Source: Semisulcospira habei (Eukaryota > Mollusca > Gastropoda > Semisulcospiridae). Taken from it: a stretch of 64,000 nucleotides of DNA. Shown in pieces: positions 37,285-48,400 of this stretch (the stretch's first letter is position 1; every line of letters begins with the position of its first letter). A model generated the notes under the pieces. The model was not told the DNA's origin. It searched no databases and was given only the letters and a program-made list of their open reading frames with translations. Made by a program: the position numbers and the translations under genes. The stretch covers positions 193,111,021-193,175,020 of the forward strand of contig BTPG01000003.1 of the NCBI GenBank assembly GCA_036245525.1, written 5' to 3'.

Positions 37285-40200
37285 TGTGAGTTTTTGCCCT
37301 TGTAAATTAATGTATATTTTTTTGTTGTATGTGCTCGTTTGTGTATTCTGCTTCACTGTTTCATTACTGTGATTGTAAAGCGCCTAGAGCACCTTGGTGA
37401 TTAGGCGCTATACAAATTACCTTTATTATTATTATTTAAGCCCACTAAGGAGCACTCCCGACGATTTCAGCAAAGACGTGCCTACGGCGCCAGAGGCACG
37501 CGGAGGGAGTGCTGGGCCGAGGAGATGTCGCCCACCATGGCCAGGGAGTCATGCTGGCCAGATAGGTCTCGGAGGTAGAAGCGGGCGAAGGTGGAGTCTG
37601 TCCGCCAGCCTACCACCGTAACAATGTCTTTAACCGAGCAGTTGCGTTCTAAGGGCCACGCTGGTGGCCACTGCTCGAACCTCATGCGCCCGGATCTGCA
37701 AAAGTCTATCCCTGTCAGGGGAGAGGTCCTGGTATGCTGACCGAATCACCCAACGCAGCCAGGACGAAACTGTCTAGGCCGAAATATCTGGCCTACCTGG
37801 AGCCAGCGGTAGGAAGAGGCGGGAGCGCCCGAGCCGGCGCGGCTTTGAGCGACGCAGGTAAATCTTCAGAGCCCGGACCAGGTCCTGTTGATGTGCGGCG
37901 CGGGATTGGTCCGTTCCTCTGAGCGGACGCACAGTCAGTATCTGGGGTGCAGTCGATGGAAGCCTGTTCTTTGCTAGAAAGGCCGGGTCAGTGAGTAGCT
38001 GTGCTGAGCCATCCGCTCGAAACTGCAAGCACGCGCGTTGTGCCGAAAGTGCGTGAAGCTCACTCACGCGGGAAGCCGTGGCAAGGGCCACGAGGAAAAA
38101 CGTTTTCCGGGTCAGGTCGGCAAACCGTGCCAAGGGCAGGGGTTCGAAGCAGTCCGTATTTAGCCATGTCAGTACCCAGGCGAGGTCCCACCGAGGTATG
38201 AGAGAACGGGAGGTCAAAATGAGCCAACAGGTCCATAAGGTCTTTGCAAGTACCCGGATCCGGGAGGCCGAGGTGGCGGTAAGTGTCTGCGATCATGAAG
38301 CGATAGCCCTTGATGGTGATGGGAGCTAGGCCTTGATCTTCGAAGAGCCAGAGGAAAAAATTCGCCAGTTGGGGGGTCGTCAGATTCGTGGAGGGGAGCC
38401 GGTGGGCGGAGCACCACGACTGGAAGACCCTCCACTTGCCTTCATACACATTTCTGGTGGACAGTCTGCGGGCTCCTGCAATCGCCGCCACTGCCGCATC
38501 CGAGAAACCTCTAGCGGTGAGGGCTTGCCAGACAACCTCCAGGCGTGAAGGAGGAGGCGCTCCGGGCATGGGTGGAAGAGAGCCTGGCGGGTCTGCTTGA
38601 GCATCGTGGGCGGGGAGGGGAGCTCCAGGGGCGGATCCGTAGCTAGTGCGAGCAGGTCCGTGGTCCAGCTCTTGTTCCAATTGAAGGGGGCCACCACGGC
38701 ACCAGTAAGAGAATCGCTGAGCATCCCAGGAGCTTCCGCAGGATCTTCGGCACCAGCACCGACGGAGGGTAAGCATAAGCGATCAGACCGTCCCAAGGGA
38801 TGGAGAGTGCGTCCACTGCCTAAGCGAGGGGACCTGGGACTGGAGAGACGTAAACCGGAAGCTGGTTGTTCCATCTGGAGGCAAACCGGTCGACCAGCGG
38901 CGTCTCCCACCGTGAGCAGATCAGTCAAAAGATATCCGGGCGAAGGGTCCACTCGGTATGGAGAAGCTGTCCTCGGCGGGAAAGAGCATCTCCTATCAAC
39001 GTTCAGGTGGCCCAAGATGTGGCGGGCCCGAAGGGTAAAGCCCCGATCCCTGCACCAGAGGAGTAGATGGTAAAGGAGAATGCACAGGGAGGGGGAGTGA
39101 GTGCCACCCTGGTTCTGGATATAGGCCACCACTGTCGAGTTGTCCGAAAGAACGAGAACCTCCTGATTGGTCAGAGTCTCCTGCCATGTGTCGAGGGCCA
39201 TCCCAATCGCCTTCAACTCCAGCCAGTTGATGTGTTTGTCCGCAAAGGTCCGAGGCCAAAGGCCCGAGGCCAAGACAAAGTCCGGTAACAGGTGAGCCCC
39301 CCAACCGGAAAGGCTCGCGTCGGTGCAGAGTGACAAAGGGGACGCCCGTCGCCAGACACACTAGATCCGCCCACCTCTGCAAGTGTGGGAGGACCAGCGG
39401 TGTAACTGGAACCGAATCTGTCAGGACGCCAGTCGAAAAGCGCCAGTGAAGGAGGAGGTGTAGTTGCAGCGGCCGAGAGTAGAGCCTGCCGAGGGGCAAC
39501 AAGTCCGCTGCGGAGCTGAGTAGACCCAGCTGAAGCCAGACCCTGGCCATGAAGGAGACCCCACGCACCATCTGACGAGCAAGGCCGGCTATCTTCTGCC
39601 TCCGCGCCAAAGGTAGGCGGACCAGGTTGAGGTCGGTCAGGAATTCCACCCTATGTGTATGAATCGGCGCGAGGGGGTGAGGTCCGACTTGCCCGGGTTG
39701 ACCAAGAACCCGAGGCGGTGAAGGAGAGAAAGTAGGACGTCTCTGTCAACTGCGAGGGTCGAGGCGATCAAGTTGCGCAGTAGCAAATCGTCCAAATAGT
39801 TGGAGGCCGGACTCGGCGACCGCTGGCGAAAGTTGGCCATCACCGCGTCGAGGAGCCTCGTGAAAACCCATGGACTTATGTTGAGGCCGAAGGGGAGGGC
39901 TCTGAACTGGTAAACGATTCCGTCGAAAGCGAAACGAAGATAATGGCGAGAGGACGGGTGAACCGGCACATGAAGATAAGCGTTGGAAAGATCGAGACTG
40001 ACAGAGAAGTCCATCGGCCGGACAACAGCTCGGAGAGTCCTGGCTGTCTCCATCCGAAAGTGGGGCGCCGAAATGTACTTGTTTAGCGCCGAAAGGTCAA
40101 TGACCAGACGCCACTTGCCTCCTGGCTTGGGGACGACAAACAGACGGCTGTAGAACGCCGGCGTATCTTGACGGGAGACCACTTCTGTCGTGGCTTTGCT

Positions 40201-42432
40201 GAGCAAGGCTAAAACTTCTCCGCGCAGAGCTTCTTCCTTGAGCCGATCGTTTGGAGCTTGGGTCGACACTGGGGACCTGCGCAAAGGTGGAGGGGACTGG
40301 AAGGAACGCTGCAGGCCTGCGGAAACGGTCGAGATGATCCATGGGTCGTCCGGGAACAGAGCACTCCACTGGTCGCTGTACTCTACCGCGGGCACCGCCG
40401 ACTGGAAGCGAAGAGGGTCTGGGCAACCGCAGGGCATGACCCCCGGCCGAGCGGTAGCGCGAAAGCGAGAAGACGAGGGGGTAGAGGTCGGACGGGGCCA
40501 AAGGTCCTTAGAGGCATCCTTCACGTTCTGCCAAGTTTCTCCAAACAGATGCGAACCTCTGAGTGGTGCCTGGCGAAGCTGAGTCTTCACCGACTTGGGG
40601 ATATCCGAGCAGAGACACAGCAGATTGTCCCGTCGCTAGAGGTCACAATTGGCAGCCGCCGCAATGGCATAGTTGAGGAATGGTAGGCGGCCCGGTTAGC
40701 CGCGATCATGATGGCTTGGACGTCGCGAAGCAGGGAGGAGGACTCCAGGTCCCAAGTGTCTTCCAGACAGCGCAGAACAGCCTGTGTCACTAACTCCAGG
40801 AAGCCGGAACAAGCCAGAGAGTTTCGTACCAAGGAAGCGATCCTGTCTAGTGGGCGAGGCCAAAAGTTCAAGACAATCCTGCGACCGCCCGCCTGGTTGA
40901 TGGCAGCTGCGTCCACTGTAGGCAGAAGAATGGCGAAGGCTTGGGAGTGCCCAGCGTACCATGCCTGAAGGAAGCTCATGTTGATACCCGCCGGCCAACG
41001 AGAATCGGAGAAAACAGCGTTGTCGCCGAAAGAGTCTAGACGAAGCTGTGACGAAAACGCTTCTGCTAGGTCCTGGAAGCCGGGCGGCTGAGGAAGACAC
41101 TTGCGGCACTTAGAAGGCCTAAGCGCGTCCACCATGGCCTAAGCTTGTCTCTTTGCGGGAGGCGAAGGCGGACAGAAGTCAGGCGGCAGGAAGGAGTAGA
41201 TTAGACAGGAGGCCTCTCCCAGGGACCGGAGCGTGTCGATCGGAGGGACGTCTTCACCCGAAGTGGAAACCTGCGAACCATCAGGGGCGGGGGAGTTGTA
41301 TGGCGAATCCTCCGAAAGAGCCAAAACCAAGTCTGCTGGATGTAAACTGAGAACGTCAGGATCTAAGTCGGCAGCCCGTCTATCACGTGAAACCACGTGG
41401 AGGGGCGACCCGCTGCGCGAGAGCCAGTCTGCCGGAGGCGATTGGTACCGGCGTGAGGGAGGAACCGGAGCAGCCTCCCGCGAGACCTGAAGGGAAGGGC
41501 GTCGTGGGGAAGAAGAGGGGCTGTCCGAATCCTCTATGTTGCGCCGCCGAGTAGTGGATCGCGAGAGCCTAGAACCCCGCCCAAAAGGCACAAGGGGAGG
41601 CGGAAGGAAATCCCTGGCTTCCCTGACCCGCTTGGGAGGAAGCGAGCGGGGAGAAGAGGGTCCGCGACCCGCCGAATCCGCTCCTGCGAGAAAAAAAGAA
41701 AGTCCGCTCGGGCCCGCTTAGAAAGTTTCTGGCGGGGCGGGGAAACGAAACGAGGAGGGAGCATTAGTGGGACACGCGACCCCTGCTCCGAAAAAACGGA
41801 GCGAGGGGGGCGCGAGTCTAAGTCTCGCCCAGCCCGCCTGGTCTGCACGGGGCGGGGGGGAGGGGGGTGTGTGTCCATGTGGCGCGCCGGGTGTGCTCAG
41901 AAAATTCGAAGCGGGGCGGCGGCCCATGCCCAGAGCTCGGATCCCGCTCAGAAGAGGGAGAGTCTCTCCGTTTACTCTTTTTTACCCTCTTTTTGTGTTT
42001 GCGTTCGTTGCGCCGAGACCGCTCGGAAGAAAGGGAACGGGGCGGCGTGTAAGAACGCTCATCTCGCCTGGCCCGCCCAAACAAGGCAGAGCAGGGGGGG
42101 GGGGGGGGGGGGGAGGGGGGGGGTGGGTGGAGGGGGGCAAACTCAAAGTGCTCAAGCCACGCTCAGAAAAAAACGGAGCGTGGGGAGCATGACTCTAATA
42201 CTCAGAAGACTCGGAGGGGGGGGGGGGGGGGGGGGGGAAGAGGAAACTCAAAAGTGCTCAAGCCACGCTCAGAAGGAACGGAGCGTGGGGAGCATGACTC
42301 TAATACTCAGAAGACTCGCAGAGGGGGGGGGGGGGGGGGGGGGGGGGGGGAGCGGAAACTCAAAGTGCTCAAGCCACGCTCAGAAGAAACGGAGCGTGGG
42401 AGCATGACTCTAATACTCAGAAGACTCGGAGC

Positions 42433-42464
<32 letters not shown>

Positions 42465-45400
42465 TGGTACAAGAAGGGGACTTACCTGCGGGCCGGACGG
42501 ACAGCCTGGACGACAGAGCGAACAGGGGTCCGAAGACCCGACGGAACGACGCCCGCCTGCAGAGAAGTCCGAGTAGTCTGTAGGGGACATGTCGTCCGGT
42601 CGCGTCTGTAAAAGTCCCATAGTTGAGACCAACGGTCCTCACGCCAATCAGCACAGACAACACAGGTCCTATCTGAAGAGCATCCGGAGCAAGGGAGGCA
42701 GGCGTCGTGAGCGTCGGAGGGCCGCTGAAACTCCCCACACCGAAGGCAAGACTTCAAAGAAGCCGCCATAGCGTCCGCCACCCAAAGCACGCAGGTAAAA
42801 GTTCACCCAAGCGCCGAAAAAAAAAATCACTTCACACGAGGCACAAAGTCACGAGGGAGTCAAGGTTATTAGCAGCGTCCACGAAAGTGCACAGAGTCCA
42901 AACCGTAAGGCGCTAAGAGCAAAAGCTCTAAGGTCAGACTGTCACGGTCCCAGCTGGAAGGAACACAAAGCGCCGAAAACTCAATCCCTTAGGCACAGTC
43001 ACGAGTTAGAGACACAGCCACTAGCCGCGGCAAAAAAGGCCACCTCCCGGCAAACCGGTCGGCCCTAAGTCCAAGATGAATTCACTGAACACAATTCAGG
43101 ATACTGTAAAACGCAAGCAGAGCACTAGGCCCTAGTCCACTCAGCAAAGCCAGGCTAATATATCTTTGCACTGAAGTTATTTACGAAGAATGAAGACACC
43201 GGTCAAAACGCACAAACAAGGCCAAAACCAAGTAAAGTTCGTCACACGGAGCATAGGCTAACACCCGACCGAACCGGTCGAGCAAAGAGTGCAAACTGGT
43301 GAACTGTCGCCCCGCGCATGCCGGGATAGGGTGATAGGGGGAGGCCACCCGGGCTCCTGTACTTGGATCCCCAGTGTCTCCTCCCCGGTTGTGTAGAGGA
43401 CACAACTTTGGGCTGAAATCGTTAGGTTATAGAGTGTATTCCACATAGTAATGCCATCGGTAATGTATTTTGAAAAAACAAACATTACCGATGGTATTAC
43501 TTTTAGGAAATGGTTCCTTGCTAGTCTAATTTTAGCCCAAAATTGTTGTGTACGAGTATGGTCATGATGGCATGTGAGGGGCGCCATAGCTAAGGCGGTA
43601 GCCTCCCTTCCGGTTCAACCACGCATGCGCTCAGCGCTTACTACTTCAGTCAGTTTCTTTGCTAGTCCGCAGTAGGTTGTGTACGCCTGTGGCTCTCTAT
43701 GTTCTGACGTTTTTTCTTCGGTGGAAGACTGGTGTTTCGAGGATTTCCTAGGAAGGAAAGAGAAGAGTTTTGTGGCCTTTGGGCTTGGACGCTTTCGTGT
43801 GGTTACGAACTTCGGCGTGCCGGTTTTCAGACGTCGCCTTGTGAACTTTACTCACTAGTTGGCCGGTCGGCTTTGTGTCCTCCTAGGCTTGTGCCCTATG
43901 GCTTCGCCCTTGGCTAGCTTCGTGGACTTGGATGCTACCTGGTTGCTGCCTGTGACTCGCGGTGCTGTTCCTACTTCGCCGTACCAGTTGACTGTCGTCT
44001 CTGCGTCCTACCCTGTTCGCAGCCCTTGGCCTGACGGAACCGGTCTTCGTCGCCATTTTGGTGGGACGGCGCCTGGCTACACTGCGTGCCTGTCCTTTTC
44101 GTGCCTCTTCTTTTGCTTTATGGCAAGGTAAAATCTCGGTCACTGCTTCCGTCCGGCGCTCAGTGGAAAGGGTAGAGCGCTGTGCGTCAGCATACGCCGT
44201 GAACTTTTCTTCGTTCGTTCCACTTCGTTTTGCGTGCCTGCGGGGGGCACGTTCGCTTGCATTTCAATGCTATGCTTTGTTTTGCAGTTGGCAAGTACAC
44301 ACCCGTTTCAGATGTGGCCAATGGCAGTGGCCGAGTGACGGACATGAGTTTTGCCTGCCCTGTTTCGCCTGTACTTCTGCACTGCCGTGTCCGGTCTGCG
44401 CCCCCTGGCTGGTAGAGCAGTGGACTCAGCTATGGAGCTTTACCGCCGTAATCGGCCGACACCAGCACGGACAAAGGGTCAAACACCGGTAAGACCCACA
44501 GACCTGACTAGTGGTTATTACCTGGTGTGAGGACAGTCAACGCCGCAGCTTAGGCCGCGAGCCCGTCCTCCTGCACCGGCAGCTAACACAGACCCGACTA
44601 GTGCACGCTGTCTGGTCGCAGATACAAGAGCTAAGCTTCGAAACAGACCCTCTTCTCAGAAAAATAACACGCTGGTAATCCCCACAGACCCGACTAGTGG
44701 TTCTTACTAGACGTTAGAACAGTTTATGCTGCGACTTCGGTCGCGAGCCGTTCTACCACACCGGCAGCTAACACAGACCCGACTAGTCCACGCTGTCCGG
44801 TTCGGTCGACTTCGTAGACACGAGATATTTTACAGTAAAACAGGCGACTAGTGGTTCTTGCAGGCGACAGAACAGTCAACGCCGCGACTTCAGTCGCGTT
44901 CCCGTTCTCCTACACCGGTAGCTACCACAGACCGACTAGTGGACGTTCTGGTTCTGACGATTCGTCGACACGGGATATCTTACAAGAACCTCACGGCAGC
45001 TTCTACAGACCCGCCTACTGGACTCTGCCCGGTTCCGCCAACTTCAGCGGCACAAGTATCGGCGCAGGAACAGGTTCAGCACCGTTAGCTGTTTTCACCC
45101 ATACGTTGCTGCTTACAAGGTGGAGCCTCGTCCTCGTCGCTCTTAATGCAAGAGGTCAGCGCTCCAGGCAGGACCTCCCCGAGGGGTTCCGGTCCAGTGG
45201 CAGTGCTTCGGCGATAGATAAGATACGAGAGAAGAAAGAAACTTCTTCGCAAGTAGCAGGTTCAGACCCGAGAGGACGGCTCTGGCTACACTCCTAGGGC
45301 AAGAACGCAGCACTACAGTCCGGATTTTCCGGGTCCGCACTCAGTCGAGCGCGCTAGCTGGATGCACTCCCGCTCTTTTCAGGGAGCAGTAGTAGACGCG

Positions 45401-48400
45401 CTGCATGCAGTCCCGTCCTCGTGCGGAGCGGCTCTTCGTTATTCGCCGCCATACAAGTCTGCGCCGGCACGCTCGTGGGGACTTCCTATGACCAGGTATG
45501 AGACAAGTACCCCCGGACGGAAGAGTCTTCGAGACCATTCGGCTTCCGCTCGTCAGAACGGAGAGTTAGGCGAACCCGTCAACGAGCGAGCTCGACCCAC
45601 CTTCTTCCGTTGGACACGGGCGCTGCTAGGGCTACGCCACGCATACCGGCCTACCACGGGCGTTCGGTGTCCAGCCTAGGGACCTGCCCGTTACCCTGAA
45701 CAGGATGGGACTATGGGGACTTCGGCCGCCTGTTCGGCGCTTAGCGTACTACTGGCTCTGCCTCGGCGGTTGCTAGATACTCCTACCCTTCTGGGGACCT
45801 TATTCTGTAGATGCTCGACGCCCCGGCCTAACACAGTGACAGGTAACCTGTGATGCAAGAAGAAGAGTTCGTCCCACCTACCCCCGGTTGCTTTACTAAA
45901 AACACAGTCTTAAAACCCATCTTTTCCCACTTTGATTATCAGTGTTCATGTATTTAGTCATAATTCTGTTCTTTTGTGCAATTGTACGTGGCTTTGTCAC
46001 TTTCTGTGTAATATTTGTATGTTTTGTTCATATGTACGGCATCTAGAACATCTTACCATGTATTGGCGCCTTATAAATCTTCCTTATTATTATTATTATT
46101 ACTATGATTAGCGTTCCGAGCGGACTCCCTTACCCGACCTTCTTCACGCTTACGGGACAGGTCGCCTATATCCGGGGGGATAAGCCAGCTTATACTTATG
46201 ATGTCCCGACCTCGTTCCGGGACAAGTACCTTCAGCGGGATGAGTTGATGGACCAGGGGACTCCCGCTGGGTCAAGCAGTGACCAAGTCCGACCGAACGT
46301 CGGGTATCCTCTCCCAGGACTTGCCGTTTTTACGACTGGTCAATTAGCTCGGAGAGTAGACAGTCTGATTCCGACCGGCTACGTCCTTGCTCTGCCCGTC
46401 TCCCGGCTGCAAGTCCGACGCGGCTTCTGCAGTTCGGCCCTCCTAACTCCTCGGCTGGGATTCAGCCCTGACGTTCAGCTTCGCACTTCTAGGTCAGGGA
46501 CAGGCGCCCACGACCGGACAAGTTGTGGGACTATCATGCTCCCACTCATCGGTAATAGGTGAGAGACGAGCCGGGCTTTCAACGAGGTTTATCGCCTGCC
46601 CACCACTCCGCGCGGGCGGGCTCTGGGGGTTAGAAGGACGAGCGGACCTACGTAACTTGGCGGTGGTCGCGCTAGCCGGTCAGGCTGCCACGTCTACGGA
46701 CTGCTTCCCGCGACGAGGATGCCAGCTGTCTCCCTACGCCTTCCTCCAAGCTGGAGTGCGGCCTTCCAAGCTCTTGGTATTCCGGCAATTTTCCACCCAA
46801 GGTCACAGATAGCACCTTCTCCCCGGTCGAGTCTACGGGTCCAGGGTGCGGCTGCTCGCATCACATGGAGCGGGAACGACTCTTCGTCGGCGGACTCACC
46901 TGGTTGGCCTCCCTATTCATGGCGGCCTCTAGTAGTGTTTTTTGGGGGCAATTGCCGCGATATTTTGGTTGGGTGTACACATCGTGAAGCGCTTAGCGCT
47001 TGGGAGGTAAGTTACGCGCATGTTAATGATCGTTCTTTTTCTCTTTGCAGATTCGGCGTACGACTCAGGGTCCCGGCGGGCCCCCAGATCTTTGGGATGT
47101 AGTATCCCCGGTACCAGGACGTCGCGCGTCGGCCTATGGAGACGGCGCTGGACTTCGCATGCCCGAGCCTCTACGGGACTTCGTTCCGCGCAGCGAGGGT
47201 TGCAGACGCCCTCCACTCGCTGTGGTTAGGGGACTTTCTGGCTTCCTGGTCACCGCCTCCCACTCTGTGTTACCCTCCTCGGTGGACGTCTTGTCTGCTT
47301 CCACTTCTGGGAAAGGGTGCTTCAGGATGCTTCTTGTGCGGCGACCCCGTCCTCCCGACCGGGAAGGAAGCCGCCTTAGCAGACTCCGCGGGCTCTCCTC
47401 TCTGTACAAGTTCTTCGCCGCCTGTCCTTTTGAGTGGAGACCGCCGAACCGTCGCGCCACAGTGCAGCCTACAGACTTGGTCGGCAACTTGGACCTGTCG
47501 GATGGGTTCTGCTCGTTCCCAGGCAACCGTCTCCAGGCTTCAACTCCGCTTCACCTTCTACGGTGTAGTCTCTTGGGTCACGCTCTTACCTTCGGTTTCA
47601 ACCGCAGCCTCTGTGTCTCCTCCCGGTTGGGCTCCTTACAGGAAGCAAGACCAAGCGGACGTCTTCGTTCCCACGTCGACCGGCCTACATGCTCTTCTGT
47701 TGCAGAACCGGTCGGTGGACTCTTGGACAAGTCCCGAGTTGCTTCTAGCATAGCTGCCAACTTTGGAGAAATAAAAATCCTGACTGGCCGGGGTCCAGGG
47801 GCCGCCTAGGCCCCGGCAGGGTGCAGGGGCAGTGCCCCGCTGGGGGGTGCAGGGGGGCTACGCCCCCCGCTCGTAAACGAAAATCAGCATTTTGATGGCA
47901 GTTTGGAGGCCTCTCCTTGAAGCAAAATTCAAAATAATAACCAGTTTGTATCCTTTAGTTTGAAGTCATTTACATTCACATCAGCACAAAAAAATCATGG
48001 CTGAACAAAATAAATCAATGGAAACGAAAAATCAGCATTTTGAAGGCAGTGTGGAGGCCTCTCCTTGAAGCAAAAATCAAAATAATGACCAGTTTGTATC
48101 CTACAGTTTGAAGTTTATTTACATTCACATCAGCACAAAAAAATCATAGCTGAACAAACTAAATCAAGGACAATGGAAACGAAAATCAGCATTTTGAAGG
48201 CAGTTTGGAGGCCTCTCTTTGAAACAAAATTCAAAGTTTATCTACTCTTTTGATGGTGGGCAAGGGTTTGCAGCAGCCTTCAGGGACTGAGATGTTGCTG
48301 ATTTTGCCTTCAACAGCAAGTCCTCTCTCTCTCTCGTCTCTTTCGGTTTGTGTTCCACACTTTCATAATTATTTCACAAGATGCTCTTACTTTTTCATGT

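Larger units (their letters stand above)
36556..43470 (-). mobile_element. DIRS-like retrotransposon copy E (most complete)
   Basis: Has both terminal repeats, an internal complementary region (36841-36928) and gag, RT, RNase H and recombinase in minus orientation. The class is set by the tyrosine recombinase together with inverted termini and the internal complementary region, as in DIRS-1. No methyltransferase is evident between RNase H and recombinase. An L2/CR1-like LINE fragment is inserted at 36985-37437. At least four frameshifts and two in-frame TAGs are visible. It fills the left half of PUS7 intron 5. Confidence 0.88.

Noticed and set aside
37126..37372. Frames with Cys-Val or Thr-His runs
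   Set aside because: Translation of the (TG)n microsatellite.
36556..43470. Copy E as an active, intact element
   Set aside because: Although domains and termini are present, frameshifts near 40680, 39650, 39340, 38220 and 37670 and a TAG at 41141-41139 break the proteins.
45143..46562. Several 60-150 codon frames in copy F
   Set aside because: No similarity to gag or pol segments of the other copies; probably chance in GC-rich repeat DNA.
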